Notes: generated by a model from the letters alone, not told the origin. A stretch of DNA of 64,000 nucleotides from Rutpela maculata (GCA_936432065.2 OW386286.2:113113519-113177518), one strand, 5' to 3'. Numbered from the stretch's first letter, positions 33,506 to 44,717 are shown. A program made the numbers and translations.

Positions 33506-33516
33506 GGAGGGGGCAG
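33504..33516 (+). promoter_or_regulatory. Polypurine tract
   Basis: AAGGAGGGGGCAG ends directly at the 3' LTR and would prime plus-strand DNA synthesis. Its first two bases are the last two of the TAA stop codon of Gag-Pol, so the coding end and the tract overlap. Confidence 0.85.
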
Positions 33517-33971
33517 TGTAATATGTTGCACCCCTCAAAATTTAAGGTTATGTTACTAAAAAGTAGGCAGACTTCAACAGATCGAATGTCGGAATGAATG
33601 TAGTGTATTTGCACCTACTCGAAAAAGAACCTACCAGAAGATTCCAAAGTGACATCTGGAATTCTCTAGAGAATGGTGGCGTCATCACAGAACAATCGAG
33701 ATCTGTCATTTTTAGGTATAAAAGACCAACCGCATTCTCAGCGAGTAGTTCAGAAGTTGAGAAAGTATAGAAAGTGAGGTTAAGAGTTCAAGGATAAACA
33801 AAGTAATAAACATTGTGATTTTTGGTCAGTAAAGTGTATTTAAATTAATAATAGTATTGTGAAATATTCAGTAAACATTTAATAAAGTGTGTTAGTGGAC
33901 ATCTCTTGTTATAATTTTTGGAACCCACGGAATTTGCGAGGGTGGTTTCCTAAGGGTGGAAACACGTTACA
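33517..33971 (+). repeat. 3' LTR of the gypsy element
   Basis: 455 bp, the same length as the 5' LTR, with TATAAAA at 33717-33723 and AATAAA at 33881-33886. The six differences from the 5' LTR that I count are all single-base substitutions. Confidence 0.97.
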
Positions 33972-33975
33972 ATAT

Positions 33976-34692
33976 GTTAAAAGCATGGGAGCCCATATGA
34001 ACCTCCAATTTGTTCCGTATTTGACTTAATTTTCCTGTACTATCAGACGTCTGATAATATGATATTGGTAATTCATCAATTACGTAAATGCTTTTTTCTG
34101 TGTGAAAAATATCGATTAATAGTAGTGATATAGTACTAAAACCAAAAAATCATTTCCTCAATATCATATTAAATACGTCAATAGGAATTAGCCACGTTTC
34201 GTCAATAGATAATGTTAGTCCGTCATCTACGACACGAACAAGGAAGGGTATCTAAATGATTTACGTAAAGATTACAGAGAACTGATGCTTTTGTCGGATG
34301 CTGTGCCCACCACTATCAATCGGTCTCGTATTGACTAAATTGGCTAACGGTATCAAAGGGTCTAATGGTTTACTCCGTATTAGGTATAAAGTTTAGAGAT
34401 TCAGTGTTTATTGCCTTTTCGGATATCTGAATAGTTATTTTTTTTATCACTTTTATTATCGACTATGTTGCATTGTTATATTTATTATTGATAGTGGGGG
34501 CCTGTAAATTAGACAAGTTCGACGTGGGCTTTATGTGCTAATTTTGTTAAAATTAACGCCTCAATTGTTAAAATTACGTTATTATTGATAAAAGAAACAG
34601 TTCGATATTGACAAATGACATATAAACAAGACATTTTAGTCCCGCCCAATAAATGTTAATAGATACAAACCCCCATCTGTTCCATCCGATCG
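33976..34692. other. Interval between the gypsy and hAT elements
   Basis: AT-rich, no gene. The first bases continue the sequence that was split by the gypsy insertion. Confidence 0.4.
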
Positions 34693-36652
34693 CATCGAGA
34701 CAGGGCCGGATTAAGCATCAGCGCGCCCCTAGGCTAATCATGTACTTGCGCCCTCTTATTAATAATGAAAAAAAAATGATAAGCCGGTTTCAAAATTGAT
34801 AAGGTGGGGGGAAGTTTTTATATTCAAAAGTACTATAAGATCACATAAACTTTAAATTTTCATTGCTAATTGTTTAAACTTTTATAAACAAATAGATAAA
34901 GTACGTATTTTTGAAAAAAAAATTTTTCCATTTTATTGGTTATAAAATATTATGATCAAAAGAAAAAAAAATTTCTTCAACAATTTTTTAAATTGTCTAA
35001 TAATTTTTTCCTTATTTCAATATTTAATCAAATTATTAAGAAAAAATTTTATTCTTAAAATTTATTATTTGCAATTCTCTACAAGCTGGAAAAATGAATT
35101 TTTTTTTCTGTTGTTAATTTATTTGTTTATTTAATAAACAATTTGTTATTAACAATCGCCGAATGTGTTTATATATTTTTTTAGATAGAAAAAAAAATAA
35201 AAACAACCGTATACATAAACAAAATTAAATTTAAAATTCTATAAAAAACATTAAAAATTTTTTTTGACATGTTTATGTATACAGTTGTTTGTGTTATTTT
35301 TTTTTTCTATCTATAAAAAATATAAACACATTCGGCGATTGTTGATAACGAATTGTTTATTAAATAAACAAATAAATTAACAACAAAAAAATTTTTCTTT
35401 TCACCAGCTTATAGAAAATTGCAAATAATAAATTTTAAGAATAAAATTTTTTCTTAATTGTTTGTTTAAATATTGAAAAAATGAAAAAAATCATTATAGA
35501 CAATTAAAAAAAAATTTTTTTCTTTTAATCATATTTTATAACCAATAAAATGGCAAAAATGTTTTTTTCAAAAATACGCAATTTATCTATTTGTCTATAA
35601 AATTTGTTTGAACAATTAGCAATGAAAATTTAAAGTTTATGTGATCTTATAGTACTTTTGAATATAAAAACAGTAATAATAATTAAAATTAACAAAAAAA
35701 AATTCAACCTCTCTTTTTCATTTTTTTAGTTTTTTGTTAGATTAAATAATTCATAACTAATAGACTATAACAATTAAAAACATCTGGATGTCATAATCCC
35801 ACAAAGTATAGTTGACGAAGCGAAATAATTTTAGTGACTTTTGTTTAATAATTATCCGACTTGAAATATAAACGCAAACTGTAAAAAAAATTGTTAATTA
35901 ACAATAGGCTCATTTTATGAAAATCGGTAAAAAAAATTTTTACAACGGGATATTGTTCCTTTAAGTGTCTACATAATACCATAATTTTTAAAAAAATTTA
36001 AATTAATATTTAATAAAATAAAAAAATATTTTTACTTATTACGGTCGGTTTCAGAGCATCGTAACGGCTTAGTGTTCGCCGCGCGGAGCTCTATTTTCAA
36101 CATTAAATTAAAATTATTAATAATAGAGATAGAGTTTCGGGAGTCTGTACTTTTTTATTGGAAATTTCTTCCTCTTTGAGAATCTTTCTTTAAAATTTTT
36201 TAGATACTAATAGTTTTCGAGTTATATACAAAAAACAAAACTCGTTATTTTTTCAATCTTCATTTATTTATAACTTTTGCAACTGTTTATGTGCGGGTTT
36301 GAAAATTTTGAACATTTTTCTAGACGTCATTCCGAATCCAATGAGCCCTCACTCATATTTTTACGAGCTTTATCAAGAATTAACACGGCTTTGAACTTGT
36401 GAACTAGTATATTAAACAAACAATTTTTTACGCTCATTATCCCAACAATATTTTGTGGCTGTCTTTTTCGCCAGCCCTTATGCATTATACGCTACAATAC
36501 ATTTTATTTTCAAAGGTTAATGGTAACCAGTAAATGTCATCCGTCGGCCATCGGGAGATAAAATTAGTTAGCGCCGAAGCGCCCCCTCTGGGTTCGGCGC
36601 CCCTAGGTTATAGCTTATTTAGCCTTATAGATAATCCGGCCCTGCATCGAGA
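34693..36652. mobile_element. hAT-type non-autonomous element with target duplication
   Basis: Terminal inverted repeats CAGGGCCGGATTA (from 34701) and TAATCCGGCCCTG (to 36644) bound 1944 bp. The exact 8-bp sequence CATCGAGA flanks both sides (34693-34700 and 36645-36652). The 8-bp duplication plus CAGGG ends is diagnostic for hAT. Both subterminal regions also hold a GCGCCCCTAGG-like motif. There is no transposase frame; most of the left half is a huge AT-rich palindrome. Confidence 0.9.
34814..35671. repeat. Palindrome with arms of about 400 bp inside the hAT element
   Basis: Left arm 34814-35220, right arm 35271-35671, 50-bp spacer. Landmarks: TTCAAAAGTACTATAAGATC / GATCTTATAGTACTTTTGAA at the outside, AACAATCGCCGAATGTGTTT / AAACACATTCGGCGATTGTT inside. 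The arms are over 80% A+T and differ by scattered indels. The open frame at 34952-35134 is part of this repeat and is not a gene. Confidence 0.85.
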
Positions 36653-37355
36653 CATGACCAATCTGTGTCTGAACAGAAAAAGTCCTATAAACAACAGGTA
36701 AAGTATCTGTTTTATTTATATTTTGTTCTCCTGACGCACTCTGTCTCTGAGAATTCAGACATTAATATGATCTTAAAGGAAGACTTTTTATAATATTAAT
36801 AATATATATCACTAAATGTATCAAGAGAAACAGAATATGATAAATTATTAATGCGTGTTTCCTAATTGTTATTCTTTTCTTTATTTACAGGGGCAATTGT
36901 AAAATTTAGGTGCTAATCTAGCAGGGCTGGCTCTAGAGGGGGAGGCGAAGCGGGCGGCTGCCCGGGGCGGCAAAATTCTAGGGGCGGCAAATTCTTAGGG
37001 GCCGGTCCGAGGTAAATAGGCATTTGTTCCGGCGGATAAAAAAACCGACGGTCAAAAGAAATTTAAACGCCAGCTCTTTTCACTCCTTAATCCTTACTTA
37101 GAACGAAAGAAGTCTCAGATGTGATTTTCTGGCTGCTATCTTAAAAACTCGGCCACTGACATAAATGCCGGATGTCATTTATAAAAAATTATTAACTTAA
37201 CCTAATTTTGCATGTTCGTCCCAAATTCTGCAAGTTTGCTTAAGAAAGTTCTGATGTATTATTTCTTTTTCTTTTGACCTCTGAAACTTTAGAATATATT
37301 TTTTGTTTTTTTTTTTTTGATGTTTCGAGATGTTTATCTAGGCAATATTAGTTAG
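36653..37355. other. Interval with a possible truncated hAT-like end
   Basis: At 36923-36990 a GC-rich string begins CAGGGCTGGCTCTAG and continues with GGGGCGGC repeats, resembling a hAT terminal region. I could not find its partner end. The rest is AT-rich without genes. Confidence 0.4.
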
Positions 37356-37563
37356 TCATAATTAAGCAATCCAAACCACGTGACTTTTAACATGGCGTTG
37401 TGGGCAAACATCCTGCAAACGTTTGTATTCATTCGTTAAACGTTTGTTAAAGAGTTTGTTTTTCGGTTGCCTTGGCTACATTTCCGCGAGTTAATTAAAA
37501 TAAACCCCGTGTTTGCCCACAACAAAATAATTTGACAGGTTGTTGGATTGCCTAATTATTATT
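37356..37563. mobile_element. Foldback MITE, about 208 bp
   Basis: TAATTAAGCAATCCAA at the left and TTGGATTGCCTAATTA at the right are complementary. The arms continue through CGTTGTGGGCAAACA / TGTTTGCCCACAACA for about 55 bp. Non-coding. Confidence 0.75.
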
Positions 37564-38648
37564 GATTTATCATTTATTGTTATACTGTTAAAATGTTTAA
37601 ATTTTTTATTTCGTTCTTTGTTTTTTAATGTCAATAAATTTTAATAAAGAGTATGGATGTTTAGTGGCGTTTTTAAAAATGTTACCAAGGCGGTAGCAGT
37701 CTGCTTTAGACCGTGATTAAGTCAAAATACGTATTAGTACTTTTTGAACCTTTAAATAATATTTGCAATTGCATGAAAAAAAGGAAAATTCGTTTGGCGA
37801 AACCTATTTTTCGAAGAAAATGTTTCTACTACTCGAATTTCTAACTTTTCATTTTAGAGCGGCCAAAGCCTTGAAAAATACAAAATTTTCGCCTGCGGCG
37901 CATTTTTCCCACAAAAAAAAAAATATTCTTCTCTGGCCCACTCAAATTTGAAGTTCTAGTCCCGTGTTTGATTGGGTCGATTTCCTAAAATTTCCAGGGC
38001 CGGTTGGACTAACCCCATCCACCCCTGATCCCATATACAAAAATCTCTCGTCAATTAATATTTTCCTTAAAAAAATCAAAGTATGGTTCATTAATGCCCA
38101 CAAAACCTAGAATATATTTTTTTGGATACCATTCTGTATTATGTTCATGATTGATTCTCTTACTTATTTACTTATGAGTAATTTATTTTTAACCTCCGAC
38201 CCCAAAAGAGGTATGTTTGTCTGTGGCTTCATATCTCTTCAACGGGTGATCCGAGTTTGATGTAGTTTTTTTATTTGTAAGAGTATTTTGTCGAGAAGGC
38301 TATAGGCCATATTAGATTTTGATGTTTGGTCGCCATCTTGAATTCCCCTCTAGAAATTGTCCGATTGAAGTAAAATTGAAAATGTGTGCAGACAATCATG
38401 GTAGCCGAACATGATTTAGGCCTCATTTTGATTCGGTCATATGAAACTGGTACGATTAGATACATTGATCGGGGGTTTTTAAAAATTTTCAATTTTACTT
38501 GTTTAGTATTTCTATAAATAAGATATTTTACATAGTATTTACTGTTTTCTTATTGTATTGGATTATTGTATTGTTTTGTTGTATTGTAACTCATGCTATA
38601 TGTTTTCTTTCTTGCGTAATTGATTAAGTAAGTGATTCATTAGATGAA
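37564..38648. other. Interval with unclassified old repeat
   Basis: At 38190-38480 there is sequence typical of dispersed invertebrate repeats (AACCTCCGACCCCAAAAGAG, then CTTCATATCTCTTCAACGG). It is not classified. The short frames at 37763-37951 and 38271-38492 have no motif. Confidence 0.4.
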
Positions 38649-39153
38649 GTGTAAAGGTAGACTTTCGCAAAAAGCGACATCGACAAGAGACCGAGACAGG
38701 CGACAGCAACACACAGTCCAGTGTCGCTTCGAATGGAGTAGCATTGAATTCCATTGTAACAGTGGTGTCGCTGCCGCCTGTCTCTGAGGCTTGTCTCGGC
38801 CTCCTGTCGCTATCGCTTGTTGCGAAGGTCTACCTTGCAGGTAGACTTTCGTAACTTAATTTTCGAAGCGTGCGACAACGACACACAGCCCAGTGTCGCA
38901 CGCTTCGAACAGAGTCGCTTTGAATTCCGTTGTACCTTTAAGGTAGACTTTCGTAATAGGTGACAGCGACAGGAGACCGAGACAGGCGACAGCGACATCA
39001 CCGGTACAATGAGATTCAATGCGACTCCGTTCGAAGCGTGCAACATTGGGCTGTGTGTCGCTGTCGCACGATTCAAACGGAGTCGTATTGAATTTAATTG
39101 TACCGGTGGTGTCGCTGTCGCCTGTCTCTTGTCGTTTGTTGTGAAAGTTTACA
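38649..39153. mobile_element. Composite inverted-repeat cluster with GTAGACTTTCG ends
   Basis: Three units lie side by side: 38656-38834, bounded by GGTAGACTTTCGCAA and TTGCGAAGGTCTACC; 38838-38937; and 38940-39153. They share GAGACAGGCGACAGCGACA-like sequence in both orientations. The middle unit holds a perfect 16-bp-arm hairpin, TTCGAAGCGTGCGACA with its complement about 16 nt away. The base composition is much richer in G+C than the surroundings. It looks like repeated insertion or rearrangement of one foldback MITE family. Confidence 0.7.
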
Positions 39154-40090
39154 CATAATATAATTTTATTTATTGTCTGGAAATAAACATTTATTTACAC
39201 ATTTATTAAAAATAATGTTGGTTATTAAGGGTTCCGTAAAGTTTATGATAATGCTCGTTTAAATTATCATGTTAAGTTCTGCTCATCGACCTACACTTTT
39301 CTTTTATCAAATATTTTCCACACTTTCACTCTCTATAGTATTCCCTCGTCCCTTAGGAAGTTGATTCATCCTTCAGCATATTCTGATATTCTCTGACAGT
39401 TTTGTGCATTTTTGTTTGACTCGTTTCTTTCATTGTGTTTCTTTTTCTAATCCATTTTATATCCACAAAAGAAATAAACCACAAAAACCTAACGTCTTTC
39501 TGTATTTATCTAGTTTTAGTCATTGAAGATATATCCTTGCGATTTAACATTCTATTGTATCATATACTGAACGTTTATAGCAGTGAGATGAAAAATAAAA
39601 AAGGCGACATAAGAGAAAAAACGTAGCAATAATGGATAATTATGGATTCCCAAGTGACATGTGCCAACAGCGATATTTATTATATAATTTTCATTAAATT
39701 ATTTACTTGGTCAGGTCAGAAATGATTTTATGTACTAATAATAAGAAATTATATTTTGACAAAACAACAAATTAAATATTGTATAAAATATAAATAAATA
39801 TAATTAAAAAACTAAACCTCTAATCTACAAAACTTTAAATTCAAAATGGCAGACGTGAAGAAAACCAAAATGGCGAGCACCTTTAAGAATTGGGATTTTT
39901 CTATCCTCGTTTTTTATGGAATTCTTTTTGACGTAGTTAACACAAATCAGTGAAATATATCTTGACCTAACAAAACAATTAATACTTATTTATGCTAGTA
40001 GGTAGTTTACTCCCAACAGCATAGTAATTAAAAAAAAATGAACCGTCTTTAAAAATGTCGTTAAAAACTATAAAATAAAATTTTACCATC
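39154..40090. other. Interval without recognisable genes
   Basis: AT-rich; nothing supported. Confidence 0.35.
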
Positions 40091-40217
40091 ACCAGTTAAT
40101 TTGAACCTTATTACATAATACCGATATTGAAGTCGGTTAAAAATACATGTAAATTGATATTTGCTCATTTTTACATCGACCACAATATCTATTAGGTAAT
40201 AAGGTTCAATTAACTGG
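40091..40217. repeat. Inverted repeat, arms 22-24 bp
   Basis: ACCAGTTAATTTGAACCTTA (continuing TTAC) at 40091-40114 pairs with GTAATAAGGTTCAATTAACT (continuing GG) at 40196-40217, with one mismatch. The spacer is about 80 bp. Probably a small MITE. Confidence 0.65.
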
Positions 40218-40427
40218 ACGACGCGACGGTGAAACTTTATTTCATAATTATTAGTGACATTTTTTGAAGGCAATGCAATTAAAAAAAAAAAGATTGTTGA
40301 AGTTTTAAGTTTTTAACACAAAATTTAATTTAATGAAATTAAATTATCACTGGCGACTCCGCCAAATATTAAAAAAATTTCAAAAATCTTTTCAGCTATA
40401 ATATACCAAGGACGTTGATAATACGAA

Positions 40428-40537
40428 ATAATTTTATCACAGTTTCCGAAAGCACTTGCTTGGTAATATCCCGACGCCGTAGGCGGAGGGATATTACCTA
40501 AAAGCAACGTGCTTGAGGAAGTTGTGATAAAATTATG
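40428..40537. repeat. Hairpin with GC core, copy 1
   Basis: An almost complete palindrome: AATTTTATCACA...GGTAATATCCC on the left and GGGATATTACC...TTGTGATAAAATT on the right. At the centre (40470-40490) is a GC core with a 4-bp stem CGCC-GTA-GGCG between CCCGA and GAGGG-type flanks. It is related to the hairpin at 40945-41022. Confidence 0.75.
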
Positions 40538-40899
40538 AGCGTTCGCATAGAAACTTTTTTGCAATTTATTTGTTCAAAACTATTTATTAAAAACACAATT
40601 AATAAAAAAGCAATTTGTAAAATTAAATGTAGATCATGCATTATGTATTATTTGGTATATTTTCCTCTATTATTATATTCATTAAATCATTATTTGCAAT
40701 TCCAAATCGACATTGTCAAAAAATAAATTTTAAATTATTGAACTGTCAAACTGGATGACATAAGTGAAAAGATCCCTAAGGGATCTTTTCAGTGTAATTT
40801 TGTTGTGATTGGTTGTTTCAGCACACGTGATTAGAAATGTGCGAATTTAATAGGACTGCTATTTGAGCTAAAAATTTTCGTATGTAAGTGCTTAAAATT

Positions 40900-41275
40900 T
40901 TATCGAAAATTTTTTCGAAAGCGTGTTGCCTGGTAATATAAAGAGTGCAAATTGGCAGTTTATTATCCCGACCGCTTTAGCGGGAGGGATTTAATCTTTG
41001 ATAATAAACTGCCAATTTGCACGAGTTATATTAACTAGGGGCAACTTAGCTTGAGAACAAATTTTTAGATAAAATTTAAAGCACGAGTGGTATTTGTGGA
41101 GAATATTTCACGAATAAATAATTCATTAAGTATATCTTCAATATTATGTTCAGTAATTAATTGCCTTCAGACGTTTCCTTGTTGCTTTTTAGAGATTACT
41201 CACCTTTATCTTCAATTTCATCTTTTACGTCACATAAAAATGCATTTCTAAAGCGACTCATCTAATAAAAAACAA
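40900..41275. repeat. Hairpin family, copy 2
   Basis: It contains a perfect 22-bp inverted repeat (40945-40966 with 41001-41022) and a central GC core (40967-40988) with stem CCGC-TTTA-GCGG between the same CCCGA / GAGGG-type flanks as copy 1. The region 41040-41275 downstream (GGCAACTTAGCT, AGATAAAATTTAAAG, GAGTGGTATTTG, CCAGACG/TTCAGACG) recurs at 56060-56390, so the hairpin is part of a dispersed repeat of about 370 bp. Confidence 0.75.
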
Positions 41276-43041
41276 AGTAGGTTTAAATTATGACAATCAA
41301 GAAAAACAATATACATTAAACCATAGGTACTGTAACTTATAAGTCTAGTCATCACAACAAAGCACGCTTCGACCAATCACATTACCGGTGAAATCACACA
41401 AATTGCATATTACCAATCTATCCCCTTTACGTTCTAAGGCTGCCGGCTCAGACGGTATGGTACCGCCATCTAGTAACGCTAGCTTAACTTAGTTACTATC
41501 CTAAACAGTGAATTGAATTATTATATTAAAGTGTTTATTAATATATATTTATGTATTTAATCCTTGTTTCTAATTTGAGAAGTTTGATAGTTAAGTTAAG
41601 GTTTACTTGTTTAAGTAGAGAGACTTTAAGTACAACGAATTATAATGTATATAGTGATACTGCCGAGTTTTGATTTTGCAAATAAGTGTTAGCTGCATTG
41701 TAATGATTGATGAATTACCATACGTAAGTACCTACATTTGTGTATTTATCATGAAATAACTGATTTGTCTGCTTCGTAGATATTCATATTTAATTTTAGT
41801 TGTGAAAATTATTTTGTAATTATGTTAGGTATTAAGCCATTGAAAGCTGTGTAACTTGTCCCGAACCTATATAAGTTCCACACAGCATTGGCTTTTAGGT
41901 TATTAATACAATAGTACAATTTACAATTTACGTTAACAATTAGTAATAAGCTAGAGAAGATATTTATAGATAACATTTAAAAGCACGATTTGTCCTATTT
42001 GCTGAAAACATGTCACGACACAAAACGTCAAAAAATTTTCGCAATATTTGCCGCTGCAGCGACCTAAAAAATTAGAGCGATAAATTTTGCATGTTGGTCC
42101 TGTCAAAAGCAGATCTAGCTTGAATTACCACTAATAATGACGTTTGATTGGTGCAATGTTGTGAAAAAAACGGGCTCTCATTGGCTGTAACGTTAATGAG
42201 TGAAATAATCAATTCAATTTTTGCTTACTTTGACCAGACGTAGCTTGATGAAATTAATCTGGAACTACCGCCGAACCATGCCTTACAGTTTGAGAAGATG
42301 TCATAGAAATCGCATAAGCCAATTCATAAGAAATGATTGAACAAGTGTTAAAAAACATACGGATTGAATTGAGAACCTCCTCATTTTACAAATTTTAAGA
42401 AGTCAGTTAAAAAGAACAGTCTGTATTAGGACGAGTGAAACTAAGACCAATACATGTTATATGAATGTCAGGTGTTTTATTGACAAAAGGGCAGTATATT
42501 ATAAGAGGGTTGAGTTCGGCCCATATTTATCTACATAGTGTTACACTTTTCATCGAGCCAAACTTGACTTATTGGGTTTAAAATTTTGCTTCTAAATATA
42601 TACCTACAAAGTGAGTGTTATGATGTAACCACATTTGATTCAGTCATAGGTGTAAGATTCTAGGATGGAAAACGAAGATCGATGTAACAAAAATTATATT
42701 AGCGACTTTTTATGTACCATTTGATACTATATACTTATTTCGCGTCCTCCTGAAGCCCCTTGTACCAAATTTGAAGGAGGTATCTAGAAAAATGTTCCAG
42801 ATAAAAGCATTAAAAAATGTAATTTTTCCACAATACCCTAGCCGGAAAAAGAGGATAGTGATGAATTAACTGTCAGTAGTGTCAAGCGGCACCTGTCATT
42901 GAGCGACGTTGATTTGGTAAGCCTTTGTAAACATTATTTTGAACTACAACTCCCGAAATTTAATCGCCAATAGGATCTGTTGCACGCACTGATCACGTGC
43001 ATTTTACTGTTCTCCTTTCCCGGTTAACGTATAGTAACTCG
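41276..43041. other. Interval with one diverged dispersed repeat
   Basis: 42211-42338 matches 4291-4405 in the same orientation. Near 41930-42010 there is a weak echo of 41040-41120. No gene is seen. Confidence 0.45.
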
Positions 43042-43729
43042 AAAAAACCGCTGCCCAAGGAATCACTACTTCCACATCCAGATTTTCTATCCAAGTCACT
43101 CACAACGAAAAAATTTTGTATGTGGAAATAATTGTTTATGGAACTTTAATAACATAATATTTGAAATTCTCTACCCCAAAAACCCATAAAACGATACCCC
43201 ACATCGGTAGTGGGGTGGGGGTGGATGAAGTAAAAAAATATTTTGAGGTTTCTGGTTCTTGTACACACTAAATCACAATTTTTTTTCATCCCCTTTAATA
43301 ATGGGGTGCGGATGGTAATGGGGGTGGCTAATGCCAACATTTTTTTTGAGACCATAGCTTCTCTTGTATATACTAAATCCCAATTTTATGGACTCTTACC
43401 TGCTTGATTTACCCATTTATCCCAAATTTACCTCAATTTATCCCCCAACCCTTCGACAGAACAAGATGAAAATATAATCTAGTTCTAGATCTCGTTAAAG
43501 TACATATTACATAGTACCAAATTTCAAGTCAATATCTCAAACGGTTCCAGAGTAAACGTGCGCACAAAAAAGTTACGACAGAAATTTTTTTTTCGCTCAA
43601 ACTTAAAATCTCCACGTTTCATGACATTATAAGCCTATTTGAACAATAAAAATTTTAAAAAAATTTTTTTGTCCTTACTATAAACATAAACTATAAACAT
43701 AAACATAACATTCCACTAGATATGGAAGT
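43042..43729 (+). mobile_element. MITE-A copy 6 (full length)
   Basis: Starts AAAAACCGCTGCCCAAGG and ends at CACTAGATATGGAAGT. It contains all family blocks, plus a short ATAAACATAAACATAA expansion just before the terminal hairpin, whose left arm is partly lost. The CAGACAGACC microsatellite is shortened to one unit. Confidence 0.85.
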
Positions 43730-44255
43730 AATTATTAAATACAGATAGACGCCATCTAATACTTTTTTTTGTTAGTCGGCAAAGATTTTATTCTTGAGAA
43801 GAATATCTCAACAAACGAACAAAAAAGTTATTCATAAGTATCACCTCCAAAACTTTCATTTAATTTAATCTCCAATGACAAATCTGGCTGTGGAAACAAC
43901 TGACAATGCTACATTTATTATTGACAATTAGACCTCGACCGATGGCAGAATTTTACGGATGGGCCGATGCCGATGGCCGATGTTTGAATTTTGAACTCAG
44001 ACAAGAGACATCAATCAACATATTCTAAAATAAAAATTAATATTTATTGCACAAAAACAGAAACAAAGGTATACATTATAAAAAATGGAATTCCAGCGTC
44101 TTCAAAGCGTACCGAAATGTTGGCTCCAGCAGACCAGCTCACTTTTACGAGTTCGCATGTCAATTTACAAAGTGAACTTAGAAGGTCGATTGGTTGGTTG
44201 GATCATCTATAGACCCCCTAACGCACACTTTATTGATTCTAAATCTAAACAAGCT
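43730..44255. other. Interval without recognisable genes
   Basis: At 43931-43980 GACCTCGACCGATGG and GGCCGATGCCGATGGCCG occur, the texture of an old DNA-transposon end. No partner end was found. The frames at 43991-44321 are not supported. Confidence 0.35.
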
Positions 44256-44467
44256 AATTTACTGAGCTCTTTATATAATTTTTACACATTCTATAGGATA
44301 CTCTTCGCAGTTTTCTTGTAAATAACGTTAGTTTTTGGACATCCTAAATTTTGTGATACTAACTTTGTTGTGAAAAAAACATATGAAAAAAAAAATTTAA
44401 AAAGAAACATCCAACCTGTGTGGGATTCGAACACGCGATCTTTGGATAGCCACTGGACTATCACAGA
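44256..44467 (-). mobile_element. tRNA-derived SINE, longer copy
   Basis: Read on the minus strand, the head has an A-box-like TGATAGTCCAGTGG (44449-44462) and a B box GTTCGAATCC (44422-44431) at tRNA-like spacing, followed by a T-rich junction. The body matches the plus-strand copy at 1320-1472. It is not a functional tRNA gene, because the stems do not pair well and a long fixed tail follows. Confidence 0.8.
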
Positions 44468-44717
44468 TTACTACGAAAATTTAATGTCTGTAATATATAT
44501 CCTACGAGAACCATATTTCAACGCATTAAATATATTATTATAAAATATATATTAGTAAAATGTATAAACAAAAAAAATACAGAGATACATATCGCAAGAT
44601 TTCTATTTAAGTACAAGCGCTAAAAATGAAGAAAATGATTTCTTTTAAATTAAATGATTAATAACTTTCTTATTTACTGATTGATTTTCTTCAAAAACAA
44701 TAGGGTTCTTCCTCTAG

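Larger units (their letters stand above)
27410..33975 (+). mobile_element. Ty3/gypsy LTR retrotransposon, complete
   Basis: A 6558-bp element (27414-33971) with two 455-bp LTRs beginning TG and ending CA, flanked by a 4-bp target duplication ATAT (27410-27413 and 33972-33975). It contains, in order, a primer binding site, one uninterrupted 1735-codon Gag-Pol frame with domain order protease - reverse transcriptase - RNase H - integrase (Ty3/gypsy order), and a polypurine tract directly before the 3' LTR. There is no env-like frame. By eye the LTRs differ at 6 positions out of 455 (about 1.3%), so the insertion is recent. The GPY/F motif at the integrase end supports a metavirus of the GPY/F-bearing type; the exact clade is not assigned. 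Confidence 0.97.

Noticed and set aside
30601..33614. Numerous antisense frames within pol, and a possible env frame near the 3' LTR
   Set aside because: All are shadows of the 1735-codon frame; the stop codon overlaps the polypurine tract, leaving no space for env.
34952..35134. 60-codon frame
   Set aside because: Lies in the AT-rich arm of the hAT-internal palindrome; low-complexity Phe/Leu/Asn translation.
44410..44467. Possible tRNA gene on the minus strand
   Set aside because: A and B boxes are present but the stems pair poorly, and the same head is followed by the same body at 1288-1472, so it is a SINE.
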